A stretch of 25,750 bases of DNA from Brevundimonas sp. UBA5713. GTDB taxonomy: Bacteria > Pseudomonadota > Alphaproteobacteria > Caulobacterales > Caulobacteraceae. Made by a program: the position numbers and the translations under genes. The notes beneath the pieces are model-generated. The model saw only the letters and a list, made by a program, of their open reading frames with translations. It was not told the origin of the DNA and searched no databases. This document shows, piece after piece, positions 7,763-15,155 of the stretch; positions within the stretch are counted from its first letter, which is position 1; every line of letters begins with the position of its first letter. The DNA is taken from the NCBI RefSeq assembly GCF_002419815.1, contig NZ_DIGV01000006.1:1-25750 (forward strand), written 5' to 3'.

Positions 7763-7787
7763 AACGCTGTTTGTCGTTTGACGTTCC
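7763..7787 (-). promoter_or_regulatory. EcfG/SigT general-stress promoter of the hybrid kinase
   Basis: On the minus strand GGAAC (7787-7783) and CGTT (7766-7763) are separated by exactly 16 bases, a full consensus match. The predicted transcript start near 7756 would give a leader of about 54 nt before the kinase ATG at 7702. This position also argues for the shorter start, since the longer frame from 7795 would begin upstream of the promoter. Confidence 0.78.
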
Positions 7788-7943
7788 CGCCGCAAGGCCC
7801 AGTTTTATGAAGCGGTACGGTCGGGACCTTGCGTCAGATCAAATCCGGCTCCGTGCGGTGTCGCCAACCTTTAAAAAACAGCCGCGATACCTATGTTTGA
7901 GGGCGTAAATCACCATCCCCCGTCAGTGCAGGTAAGGAAGAGT

Positions 7944-8423
7944 ATGAGCGACAAGATCGACACCGGTTTCAGCGAAGCCCAACGCAAGTCTGTGGCCCAG
8001 GAGCTATCCAAGGTTTTGGCTGATAGCTATGCCATCTATCTGAAGACGCACGGTTATCACTGGAACGTGCAGGGGCCTGAATTCTTCAGCCTGCATGGCC
8101 TGTTCCAACAGCAATATACCGAGATGTGGAATGCGCTGGATGACATTGCCGAGCGTATTCGCGCGCTGGGCGAGTTTGCGCCGCAGTCGGCCTCGGCTTT
8201 CGGCAATCTGACGTCGATTTCCGACGGTCATCCGGACAAGAGCGCTCAAGAGATGCTGCAAGACCTGATCCGCGACCATGGCACTGTGCTGAAGACCATT
8301 CGCGGCGCTCTGGAGGCTTCGGACGAAGCCGGAGACGAGGCCAGTGTGGACTTGATGACCCAGCGCCTGCATTTCCATGAGAAAGCGGCATGGATGCTGC
8401 GCTCCAGCCTGGGCAACCGCTGA
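7944..8423 (+). CDS. dps: Dps-family DNA-binding/ferritin-like protein
   Basis: This 159-aa protein has the Dps/miniferritin length. The characteristic ferroxidase motif KTHGYHWNVQGPEFFSLH is followed by EMWNALDDIAERIRALG, which supplies the acidic partner residues from the neighbouring subunit, and a helical C-terminus. Dps assembles into a 12-subunit shell that oxidises Fe(II) using hydrogen peroxide and stores it, protecting DNA from oxidative damage; many also bind DNA. The N-terminus here is short with few lysines, so DNA binding is uncertain. The ATG at 7944 has AAGGAAG 4-10 bases upstream, better than the longer frame from 7893. The gene is divergent from the stress-type hybrid kinase; no EcfG consensus faces dps itself. 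Confidence 0.92.
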   Translation: MSDKIDTGFSEAQRKSVAQELSKVLADSYAIYLKTHGYHWNVQGPEFFSLHGLFQQQYTEMWNALDDIAERIRALGEFAPQSASAFGNLTSISDGHPDKSAQEMLQDLIRDHGTVLKTIRGALEASDEAGDEASVDLMTQRLHFHEKAAWMLRSSLGNR

Positions 8424-8442
8424 AGCGTCTGACAGACACAGG

Positions 8443-8461
8443 CCGTTTGCTCAACAAACGG
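8443..8461 (+). repeat. Hairpin after dps
   Basis: CCGTTTG (8443-8449) and CAAACGG (8455-8461) form a perfect 7-bp stem with a 5-base loop, 20 bp after the dps stop. No T-run follows, so it is a weak or factor-dependent terminator or an RNA-stabilising 3' stem. Confidence 0.5.
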
Positions 8462-8470
8462 TAATGCAAT

Positions 8471-8526
8471 CGTCCGAAAACTGCCGGAATACGCCTGCTA
8501 AAGGATACCGGTATAGTTTTCGGACG
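8471..8526 (+). promoter_or_regulatory. 12-bp perfect inverted repeat with inner palindrome, upstream of the second SleB-like gene
   Basis: CGTCCGAAAACT (8471-8482) and AGTTTTCGGACG (8515-8526) are perfect reverse complements whose centres are 44 bp apart, about four helical turns. A perfect 10-bp palindrome ATACCGGTAT (8505-8514) abuts the right arm. A partial extra copy of the right arm, GTTTTCAGGA, follows at about 8532 and overlaps the ribosome-binding region of the gene at 8547. It may be a pair of operator half-sites or a long leader stem; the binding factor is unknown. Confidence 0.55.
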
Positions 8527-8546
8527 TTGTCGTTTTCAGGACCCCG

Positions 8547-9719
8547 ATGACACCTCGCGATCCCCGCACGATCAGGCCCGATCAACCGCGTAAGCGGTCG
8601 ATGCTGCCTGTCGCGTTTGCGGCGGGAGCGGCGCTGGTGACGGCATTGGCTGCGGGGGTGAATGCGCGCTCCAGTCCGCGTCTGGACATGGACCGGACCG
8701 CAGAGGCCGTGGCCGAGGCTGCCGGCGGCCGATATGATCTGATGGGGCTGGCAGGCGTGATGTCGCGTCTGGACGGGGCGCAGCTGGCACTGGCGCTGCG
8801 GCATGATCCGGCCATGGGCGCGTCATCGCTGCCCGGTCTGACGCCCGGCTGGGGCAATCTGCGACTGGGCGGACGGCCCGATCCGTTTGCTGTGGCGACC
8901 GGACTTGAGGCCTTGAGGTTGAACGCGGCCGAGGCGGGCGAAAGCGTCGTCGCGGCGGCACCGCCGTTCCGCTTTCAGCCTGCGGGGGCGGATGATCGTC
9001 GCCGCGCCCTGAGGTGCCTGACGCAAGCGGTCTATTATGAAGCGGCGCTGGAGGCGGATGACGGCCAATTGGCCGTGGCGCAAGTGGTGTTGAACCGTGT
9101 GCGCGATCCCAACTATCCCAACAGCATCTGCGGCGTGGTCTATCAGGGGGCCGAGCGCAATACCGGCTGCCAGTTCACTTTTACCTGTGACGGGGCGCTG
9201 GCGCGTTCACCGACGGCGTGGGGATGGAGCCGTGCGCAAAAGGTCGCGGAGCGTGCGCTGGCGGGCGAGGTGGCCAAGCCGGTGGGTTCGGCAACCCACT
9301 ATCATGCTGACTATGTCCGCCCGTGGTGGGCTCCCAGCCTGACCAAGGTGTCACAGGTGGGGGCCCATATCTTCTATCGCTGGAAGGGGGCGGCGGGCAC
9401 GGTGGCCGCGCTGACCCACAGCTATAGCGGACGCGAGCCGGTGATCGACGAGGCGTTGTTCGCGCGGCCGCGCGATGTGGTCACGGCGGCACTGGGCGAT
9501 GAGCCCATGGCGGACAAGAGTGCCGAACTGGTGCGCGATCTGCTGGGGACGGGTAACCGGACGGTGGAGTTCGAGGGCACGACAAAGATTGTGGGTGCGC
9601 CCAGCCTCGGTGGACGTCGCCAGCCGACGGCCAAGGAAATCTCCGACATCAACGAGCGCCTGAAGGCGTTTGAGGAAGGGCGTCCCGTGCCATCACCGGC
9701 CCCGACACCCGAAGACTGA
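8547..9719 (+). CDS. Cell wall hydrolase, SleB/CwlJ family (Hydrolase_2), second copy
   Basis: This 390-aa protein has a short basic N-terminus, one hydrophobic helix at about 19-39 (MLPVAFAAGAALVTALAAG), an unconserved spacer and a SleB Hydrolase_2 domain at about 155-280. The domain has the same landmarks as the protein at 2456-3493: RCLTQAVYYEA (Glu165 expected catalytic), LAVAQVVLNRVRDPNYPNSICGVVYQGA, TGCQFTFTCDG, GSATHYHADYV and GAHIFYRW. About 110 further residues, ending in a Pro-rich tail, have no recognised domain. It probably cleaves peptidoglycan in the periplasm. The YYEARGE stretch of the first copy is YYEAALE here, so the active-site surroundings differ. The ATG at 8547 has CAGG 7-10 bases upstream. 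The compact 123-bp gap to dps contains the long inverted repeat. Confidence 0.87.
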   Translation: MTPRDPRTIRPDQPRKRSMLPVAFAAGAALVTALAAGVNARSSPRLDMDRTAEAVAEAAGGRYDLMGLAGVMSRLDGAQLALALRHDPAMGASSLPGLTPGWGNLRLGGRPDPFAVATGLEALRLNAAEAGESVVAAAPPFRFQPAGADDRRRALRCLTQAVYYEAALEADDGQLAVAQVVLNRVRDPNYPNSICGVVYQGAERNTGCQFTFTCDGALARSPTAWGWSRAQKVAERALAGEVAKPVGSATHYHADYVRPWWAPSLTKVSQVGAHIFYRWKGAAGTVAALTHSYSGREPVIDEALFARPRDVVTAALGDEPMADKSAELVRDLLGTGNRTVEFEGTTKIVGAPSLGGRRQPTAKEISDINERLKAFEEGRPVPSPAPTPED

Positions 9720-9748
9720 TCCAGAAGACGGGACCCGAAGGTCGGCTT

Positions 9749-10027
9749 TTAGCGGTCGCGGGTCGGGTGCGCGCGGGTGGCAAGATAGGCCTGCTGGGCC
9801 GCTTGCTCTTGCCTGCTAAAAGGAACGTCGGTGACGCCTACGATGGGGCGGTAGAGCCCCCAATCGTAGTGGTCGTAATAGGTTTGGCCGGATTCGTTAT
9901 GGGTCGAGGCGTGGAAGGCTTTGACCAAGCGGGCCCCCGGTTCGCGTAGGGCATCGGCCTGCGCGCTGACGACGACGCATTCCATACTGTCGTCGGTTTC
10001 CCAGATTTCAAACAGAAGCGTGGCCAT
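9749..10027 (-). CDS. Small protein of unknown function
   Basis: I do not recognise this 92-aa protein. It has no membrane segment or signal peptide and looks like a soluble mixed alpha/beta domain: a beta-like start (MATLLFEIWETD), a Cys-containing strand (MECVVVSAQ), an acidic/aromatic middle (QTYYDHYDWGLYRPIVG) and an alanine/glutamine-rich helix at the end. I chose the ATG at 10027; longer in-frame extensions would run through the trxB terminator and are not credible. No clear ribosome-binding site precedes it. It lies downstream of trxB on the same strand but beyond a strong terminator, so its transcription is either from a promoter within about 60 bp or by read-through. Confidence 0.65.
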   Translation of the reverse strand: MATLLFEIWETDDSMECVVVSAQADALREPGARLVKAFHASTHNESGQTYYDHYDWGLYRPIVGVTDVPFSRQEQAAQQAYLATRAHPTRDR

Positions 10028-10043
10028 GACAGAGCTTTGCCGT

Positions 10044-10074
10044 AAAAAAAGGCCGCTCCGAAGAGCGGCCTTTA
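10044..10074 (-). terminator. Intrinsic terminator of trxB with a UUCG-type loop
   Basis: GGCCGCTC and GAGCGGCC (10051-10058 and 10063-10070) form a perfect 8-bp stem. Read on the minus strand the loop is TTCG closed by C-G, the extra-stable tetraloop, and seven Ts follow. It ends the trxB transcript about 57 bp after the stop. Confidence 0.92.
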
Positions 10075-10130
10075 GACTATCAAGCCCGCGTCGGGTCGAG
10101 AAGGCGGAGCCTTCTGACCGCGGGCCAAGC

Positions 10131-11099
10131 TTAAAGCGCCTTTTTGTGGTCTTCCTCGGCGAGGAAGCGGGCCGCGTCGAGGGCGGCCATACAGCCCATG
10201 CCCGCAGCGGTGACGGCTTGGCGGTAGACGTCGTCGGTGACGTCGCCCGCGGCATAGACGCCTTCGATAGCCGTCTTGGGGGTACCGGGCTGGACGACAA
10301 TGTAGCCGCCTTCTTTCATTTCCAGCTGGCCTGCGAACAGGGCCGAGGACGGGGCGTGGCCGATGGCGATGAAGACACCGTCAGCCTCGATTTCCGAGGT
10401 CTCGCCCGTGACGGTGTTCTTGAGGCGCACACCGGTAACGTTCTTGGCAAAACCGTCGACGGCACCGACGATTTCCTCGACGGCACTGTTCCAGATGATG
10501 TTGACCTTCGGGTGCTGGAACAGGCGCTCCTGCAGGATTTTTTCCGAGCGCAGGGTGTCGCGGCGGTGGACCAGCGTGACGCTCTCGGCGAAGTTCGTGA
10601 GGAAGAGGGCCTCTTCGACGGCGGTGTTGCCGCCGCCGACCACCACAACCTTTTTGCCGCGATAGAAGAAGCCGTCGCAGGTGGCGCAGGCCGAAACGCC
10701 GAAGCCCTGATAGGCGCTCTCGGATTCAAGGCCCAGCCATTTGGCCTGTGCACCGGTGGAGATGATGACGGTCTCGGCCAGCATTTCGGTGCCGCTGTCC
10801 AGCGTCAGGCGGAAGGGGCGTTGCGACAGGTCGGCCTTGACCACGATGTCGTGGATGACCTCGGTGCCGACGTGTTCGGCCTGTTCCTGCATTTGCTGCA
10901 TCAGCCACGGACCCTGAATGGTCTCGGCAAAGCCCGGATAGTTTTCGACATCCGTGGTGATGGTCAGCTGGCCGCCCGGCTGGAGGCCGGCGATCACAAC
11001 AGGATTGAGCGAGGCGCGGGCGGCGTAGATGGCGGCGGTCCAGCCAGCAGGACCGGAGCCGATAATGGCGACGCGAACGGTACGGATGTCTTGGGTCAT
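10131..11099 (-). CDS. trxB: Thioredoxin-disulfide reductase
   Basis: This 322-aa protein has the standard length for bacterial thioredoxin reductase. Visible landmarks are the FAD-binding GSGPAG motif at 14-19, GGQLTITTDVENYPGF at 42-57, the redox-active CATC (Cys138 and Cys141) in the NADPH domain, GGGNTAVEEALFL at 155-167, the NADPH 2'-phosphate-binding HRRD at 178-181, and the C-terminal FAD motif with AAGDVTDDVYRQAVTAAGMGC. It uses NADPH to reduce thioredoxin in the cytoplasm, feeding ribonucleotide reductase and peroxide defence. The start at 11099 is an ATG without a strong ribosome-binding site. The LysR gene lies 44 bp upstream on the same strand, so read-through from it is possible. 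Confidence 0.97.
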   Translation of the reverse strand: MTQDIRTVRVAIIGSGPAGWTAAIYAARASLNPVVIAGLQPGGQLTITTDVENYPGFAETIQGPWLMQQMQEQAEHVGTEVIHDIVVKADLSQRPFRLTLDSGTEMLAETVIISTGAQAKWLGLESESAYQGFGVSACATCDGFFYRGKKVVVVGGGNTAVEEALFLTNFAESVTLVHRRDTLRSEKILQERLFQHPKVNIIWNSAVEEIVGAVDGFAKNVTGVRLKNTVTGETSEIEADGVFIAIGHAPSSALFAGQLEMKEGGYIVVQPGTPKTAIEGVYAAGDVTDDVYRQAVTAAGMGCMAALDAARFLAEEDHKKAL

Positions 11100-11143
11100 G
11101 GGCGCTATTTAGAGGGTGATTCTGTGCGGCGCTATGGGGCTTT

Positions 11144-12037
11144 TTAGCTGAAGCGTCCGTCGCAGAAATCGAGGAAGGCGCGCACGGCGGGCATCATGCC
11201 GCGGCGGGTGGGAACGACGGCGTGGATGATACCCGAAAGAGGGTGCCAACCGGGGAGGACCTCGACCAGTTCGGCGGTACGCAGGCGCGGCAGGGCCACG
11301 ACACTGGGCAGACGGGCAATGCCGACGCCCTTGAGGGTGGCGTCGAGCAGGGCGGACATGTCCTGCGTCATCAGGCGCGGTTGGTGAAACTGGCGGTGGT
11401 GCTGGCCATCGGGGCCGCACAGTTCCCAATAGTGGTTCGATTGCTCGGGATCCCATGACAGGCTGGGCAGGCCGGTGAGCTGGTCCGGATGCGACAGATG
11501 GCCTTGCGGCAGGCATGACGGGGCGCAGACCAGATGCTGATCATCGGTGCCGAACTGGCGCACGATCAGGTCACTGTCTTCCAGAGGGGGGAAGCGCACG
11601 CGGATCGCCAGATCAAAGCCTTCGCGCAGCACGTCCACGCGCCGGTTAGTGCTTTCCAGAATGACCGAAACCTTGGGGTACTGCATCATGAAGTCGGCGA
11701 CGATGTGGGCCAGCTGGTACTGGATCATCGACGAGGGGCAGGCGATGCGGATCACACCCTGCGGCTCGTTGGTCTGCAGGGCGACGGCGTCGGCGGCGGC
11801 CTCGGCCTCGGCCAGCATGGCGCGGCAGTGGGCATAGAAGGTTTGACCCACATCGGTGACGCTGAAACTGCGGGTCGAGCGCTGGATCAGGCGAACCCCG
11901 AGCCTCGCTTCAAGGTCGGCCAGACGGCGGCTGATGCTGGATCGCGGCAGGCCCAGACGGCGCCCCGCCGCCGATAGTCCCTTCTCCTCGACCACATAGG
12001 CGAAGAGGCGAAAGTCGTTCAGGTCGGGTAGGGGCAT
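11144..12037 (-). CDS. LysR-family transcriptional regulator, divergent from pirin
   Basis: This 297-aa protein is typical of LysR regulators. The N-terminal winged helix-turn-helix (about 5-63) reads LNDFRLFAYVVEEKGLSAAGRRLGLPRSSISRRLADLEARLGV in successive motifs, followed by the linker helix (FYAHCRAMLAEAEAA) and a type-2 periplasmic-binding-like effector domain (about 92-295). It belongs by appearance to the LysR subgroup with IRIACPSSM and RRVDVLREGFDLAIRV. Its divergent position from the pirin/YcaC-like pair, with a symmetric T-N11-A box between them, suggests it regulates that pair and itself. The inducer is unknown. The ATG at 12037 lies 118 bp from the pirin ATG. Confidence 0.92.
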   Translation of the reverse strand: MPLPDLNDFRLFAYVVEEKGLSAAGRRLGLPRSSISRRLADLEARLGVRLIQRSTRSFSVTDVGQTFYAHCRAMLAEAEAAADAVALQTNEPQGVIRIACPSSMIQYQLAHIVADFMMQYPKVSVILESTNRRVDVLREGFDLAIRVRFPPLEDSDLIVRQFGTDDQHLVCAPSCLPQGHLSHPDQLTGLPSLSWDPEQSNHYWELCGPDGQHHRQFHQPRLMTQDMSALLDATLKGVGIARLPSVVALPRLRTAELVEVLPGWHPLSGIIHAVVPTRRGMMPAVRAFLDFCDGRFS

Positions 12038-12040
12038 TGT

Positions 12041-12147
12041 TCCAAATCTGAGACACTGAGTTATCGGATCGCTATCTACAGCGGTTTTTGTCGTTGTTCT
12101 ATCAACATTTCAACGCGGGCCGCTCCGGCAGCCCTTTGAGATTTGGA
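12041..12147. promoter_or_regulatory. LysR-pirin intergenic control region with inverted repeats and a T-N11-A box
   Basis: A 13-base dyad TGTT-N5-AACA at 12095-12107 has the T-N11-A form of LysR-type binding sites. Separately, TCCAAATCT (12041-12049) and AGATTTGGA (12139-12147) are perfect 9-base inverted copies placed just before each of the two divergent start codons. Both are reasonable operator candidates for the LysR protein; this is inference from position and symmetry. Confidence 0.5.
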
Positions 12148-12155
12148 GTTCGGAC

Positions 12156-13022
12156 ATGCGCGACATCACGGGAGTTTTCAGCGAAAAACGCCAGCACTGG
12201 GTGGGGGATGGTTTCCCTGTCCGCAGCCTGCTGTCGCACCATGCCGCCGGGGCTGCAGCCAGCCCGTTTCTGCTGCTGGACCATGCCGGTCCGCATGAGT
12301 TTGCGCCCAAGCTGGGCCAGCCGCGCGGCGTGGGGGCTCACCCGCACAAGGGCTTCGAGACGGTCACCATCGTTTATGACGGCGAGGTGGAACACCGCGA
12401 CTCTACCGGTGCGGGCGGCGTCATCGGGCCGGGCGATGTGCAATGGATGACGGCCGGTGACGGCATCATCCACGAGGAGTTCCACTCGCCTGAGTTCACC
12501 CGCAAGGGCGGCGCGTTCGAGATGGTGCAGCTGTGGGTCAATCTTCCGGCCAAGGACAAGTCTGCGCCTGCGGGCTACCAGAACATCACCAATGACATGA
12601 TCCCTGTTGTCGAGAGCAACGGCGCGAGTGTGCGGGTGATTGCCGGGGGTTATGGCGAGGTCGATGGACCGGCACGGACCTTTACCGACATCAATGTGTG
12701 GGATGTGCGGGTAGCCAAGTCGCAGACGATGACCCTGCCGGTTCCGGCCAGCCACAATGTCTCGCTGGTCGTGCTGAACGGCGCGGTGGTGCTGGGTGAG
12801 GTCGCCTTTACGGACGGTGCCACCTTGATGCTGGCTCCCGGTGAGGCTGATGTCGAAATCGGCGTGACCGAAGGCACCAAACTGGTGGTGCTGAGCGGTG
12901 AGCCGATCGATGAGCCCGTGTTCGCCTATGGCCCGTTCGTGATGAACACCGAGGCCGAGATCCGAACCGCGATCGCCGACTTCAATGCCGGTCGTTTTGG
13001 CCGCATCGCGCAGGCTGCCTGA
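12156..13022 (+). CDS. Pirin family protein (cupin; possible quercetinase-like oxygenase)
   Basis: This 288-aa bicupin has the pirin signatures. In the N-terminal cupin the metal ligands are the HPHKGFETVT motif (His62 and His64) and DGIIHEEF (His106 and Glu108), preceded by FLLLDHAGPHEF. The C-terminal cupin starts around 160 (VRVIAGGYGEVDGPARTFTDI), ending in a GEPIDEPVFAYGPFVMN strand that is also conserved. All four Fe-site residues are present. Bacterial pirins include quercetin 2,3-dioxygenases and redox-linked regulators of metabolism; which applies here cannot be told. The ATG at 12156 has GGAG 7 bases before it. The YcaC-like gene follows 52 bp downstream and is probably cotranscribed, under the divergent LysR regulator. 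Confidence 0.93.
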   Translation: MRDITGVFSEKRQHWVGDGFPVRSLLSHHAAGAAASPFLLLDHAGPHEFAPKLGQPRGVGAHPHKGFETVTIVYDGEVEHRDSTGAGGVIGPGDVQWMTAGDGIIHEEFHSPEFTRKGGAFEMVQLWVNLPAKDKSAPAGYQNITNDMIPVVESNGASVRVIAGGYGEVDGPARTFTDINVWDVRVAKSQTMTLPVPASHNVSLVVLNGAVVLGEVAFTDGATLMLAPGEADVEIGVTEGTKLVVLSGEPIDEPVFAYGPFVMNTEAEIRTAIADFNAGRFGRIAQAA

Positions 13023-13074
13023 GCAGGCCTGCATCCTTCTTTCTCTCCCCCCAACCAAACGAAAGACTGGTAAT

Positions 13075-13698
13075 ATGAGCAAACCCTATGTGCGTCTGAA
13101 CAAGGATGATGCTGCCGTTCTTCTGGTGGATCACCAGACCGGCCTGCTGTCGCTGGTTCGCGATATCGATCCGGACAAGTTCAAGAACAACGTGCTGGCG
13201 CTGGCCGATCTGGCCAAATACTTCAACCTGCCGACCATTCTGACCACCAGCTTTGAAGATGGTCCGAACGGCCCGCTGGTACCGGAACTGAAGGAGATCT
13301 TCCCTGACGCGCCGTATATCGCGCGTCCGGGCCAGATCAACGCCTGGGACAACGAGGACTTCGTCAATGCCATCAAGGCAACTGGCAAGAAGCAGCTGAT
13401 CATTGCCGGTGTGGTGACCGAGGTCTGCGTGACCTTCCCGGTGCTGTCGGCGCTTGAAGAAGGCTTCGATGTCTTCGTCATCACCGATGCGTCGGGCACC
13501 TTCAACCACATCACCCGCGATGCGGCTTGGGATCGTATGTCGCAAGCCGGTGCCCAACTTATGAGCTGGTTCGGTGCGGCTGGTGAACTGCACCGCGACT
13601 GGCGCAACGATGTCGATGGTCTGGGTGCGCTGTTCTCGAACCACATTCCGGACTACCGCAACCTGATCAACAGCTACGTCAAGCAGACCCAGAAATAA
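13075..13698 (+). CDS. YcaC-like isochorismatase-family hydrolase
   Basis: This 207-aa cysteine hydrolase is close to E. coli YcaC along its length. LLVDHQTGLLSLV carries catalytic Asp19, ARPGQINAWDNEDF and KATGKKQLIIAGVVTEVCVTF carry nucleophile Cys118, and the rest follows the YcaC pattern (ITDASGTFN, WDRMSQAGAQLMSWF, LHRDWRNDV and HIPDYRNL). The catalytic lysine cannot be placed with certainty by eye. YcaC forms octamers and its substrate is unknown; family members hydrolyse isochorismate or small amides. The ATG at 13075 matches the family N-terminus, and the longer frame from 12985 overlaps pirin. Pairing with a pirin and a LysR gene recurs in Proteobacteria. An intrinsic terminator follows. 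Confidence 0.93.
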   Translation: MSKPYVRLNKDDAAVLLVDHQTGLLSLVRDIDPDKFKNNVLALADLAKYFNLPTILTTSFEDGPNGPLVPELKEIFPDAPYIARPGQINAWDNEDFVNAIKATGKKQLIIAGVVTEVCVTFPVLSALEEGFDVFVITDASGTFNHITRDAAWDRMSQAGAQLMSWFGAAGELHRDWRNDVDGLGALFSNHIPDYRNLINSYVKQTQK

Positions 13699-13722
13699 GG
13701 TCTGGCAAAGCGTAACGGAAAC

Positions 13723-13753
13723 GGGCGTTCGACAAGGTGTCGAGCGCCCTTTT
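13723..13753 (+). terminator. Intrinsic terminator of the pirin/YcaC-like operon
   Basis: GGGCGTTCGAC (13723-13733) pairs with GTCGAGCGCCC (13739-13749), an 11-bp stem with one G-T pair and a 5-base loop, followed by TTTT. It lies about 25 bp after the YcaC-like stop. Confidence 0.9.
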
Positions 13754-13791
13754 CTAGGCTGTGAAGGTAATCAAGGTGCCCTGAAGGCCGC

Positions 13792-15036
13792 TCAGGCCTG
13801 ACTGCCGGCTTCGCGTTCAATCCGTTCGATATCGGACGGGGCGGTGAGGGCCAGTTTGGCGCGTTGATACGCCATTTCGGCCTGTTGTCGGGCCGCGGCG
13901 CGGAAGGCGGGGCTGCCCGATTGTTGTAGCGCCATCAGGGATTTTTGCAGGCGAAGCTGGATTTCGATCAGATGCGCGCCATCGCGGGCGGGCAACATAA
14001 AAGCGTCCTCGAAGAGGTCGGCATCGGCGATGGGCGAAACGTACAGGCGGGGATAGTCGACAGGGACATCATCGCGACCCTTGCCCCACTGCGCCAGCAA
14101 ACGGGTCTGGCGGCCGATCACATCGAGGGCGGTGCCGGGGTCATTGGTTGCGGGCGACAGGGCGCGCGACGCGACCTCGGCCATGACCGCCAGACCGAAG
14201 CGGGGGTCCTGATCAAAGGTACGGGTGGAGGCGATGACAAACTGGTTCAGCAGGGTGTCATACAGCTCGTCTTCGAAAGGGCCGACAACGTACATCAGGA
14301 CCGTGCCCTCATAGCAGAAGGCCCCGGCATTCACGGGGATGTAGCTGGTCAAGGCATGCTCTTCGCAAAGGCGCGACAGGGCTTCGATGTCAGCGAACTG
14401 AAGGTAGCCGATTGCCTTGGAACGGATCGCGCGGCCATTTTCGGGCGGGGTGTCCGCGTTGCGCCACGGATTGGCACCCAGATAGGGCACGGAAAGTCGG
14501 GTCGCGATGGCCAGCCGCGTGGCGTCTTCGACCCGCTCGATCGTGGTGCTGACCCGCCCCAGAGACAGCAGATGATTGATCCAGCGCAGCAGCTGGGCAA
14601 CGATCAGGGCGATGACGCCAATGGTAATGACAAACAGGACGGCCCTGCCTTCATCGCCATAGGAGCCGGTTCTCAGGACAATCAGCCCGACGATGCTGAA
14701 GATAAAGGCCCCGATGAAGGTCGACAGCACGTTGTGGGTGACCTTGTCCTCCATCAACAGTTTCGTGGCGCGGGGAGTGACGTTGTTGGTTGCGGCACCG
14801 AAGGCCGACGTGACCGCGCCGAGCGAAAAGGTGGTGACGGCAAGCATGCTGGACGCAATGACGTTCAGCAGGCTGTCGACCGCCTCGCGGGAGACTTCAA
14901 AGGGGAGCGTCCACGGGAAAAAACGGTCGGACACGGTCGCGACGAGAGCTGTCGTGATCCCCAAAATGCCGAAAAGGATCGCCTGCCACCAGAGTTGACG
15001 CTTGATCCGGCTTAACAGCCATTGCCCGTATTTCAT
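13792..15036 (-). CDS. DUF2254 integral membrane protein
   Basis: This 414-aa protein has four hydrophobic segments in its first 160 residues (about 17-36, 58-82, 105-123 and 130-150) and a long soluble C-terminal part. The stretch LLNVIASSMLAVTTFSLGAVTSAFGAATNNVTPRATKLLMEDK and the later PATNDPGTALDVIGRQTRLL are typical DUF2254 motifs. The family is widespread and membrane-located but has no settled function. The ATG at 15036 gives a family-like start (MKYGQWLLSRIKRQLWW). A near-consensus EcfG promoter with one mismatch in the -10 (GGAAC-N17-GGTT, minus strand 15103-15078) lies 42 bp upstream; that is only suggestive. The gene stands alone between the pirin/YcaC terminator and an unknown gene on the same strand. 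Confidence 0.9.
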   Translation of the reverse strand: MKYGQWLLSRIKRQLWWQAILFGILGITTALVATVSDRFFPWTLPFEVSREAVDSLLNVIASSMLAVTTFSLGAVTSAFGAATNNVTPRATKLLMEDKVTHNVLSTFIGAFIFSIVGLIVLRTGSYGDEGRAVLFVITIGVIALIVAQLLRWINHLLSLGRVSTTIERVEDATRLAIATRLSVPYLGANPWRNADTPPENGRAIRSKAIGYLQFADIEALSRLCEEHALTSYIPVNAGAFCYEGTVLMYVVGPFEDELYDTLLNQFVIASTRTFDQDPRFGLAVMAEVASRALSPATNDPGTALDVIGRQTRLLAQWGKGRDDVPVDYPRLYVSPIADADLFEDAFMLPARDGAHLIEIQLRLQKSLMALQQSGSPAFRAAARQQAEMAYQRAKLALTAPSDIERIEREAGSQA

Positions 15037-15155
15037 GCCCGATGCCCACCAACGCCCTTTGTCCCCGAGGCTGTCTAAACCCTTTGGGGGTGCAGGCGGT
15101 TCCGACCGGGTGGCTGCTGCCTGTCCGGAGCCATGGAAGGGCGGAAGGCTTGCAG

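Noticed and set aside
7702..7795. Extended N-terminus of the hybrid kinase starting at 7795
   Set aside because: The extension would start upstream of the EcfG promoter and has non-family, Arg-rich sequence; the ATG at 7702 has a ribosome-binding site.
9921..11147. 408-codon plus-strand open frame
   Set aside because: Lies antisense to trxB, which has every expected motif; the frame has no family resemblance and is a GC-bias shadow.
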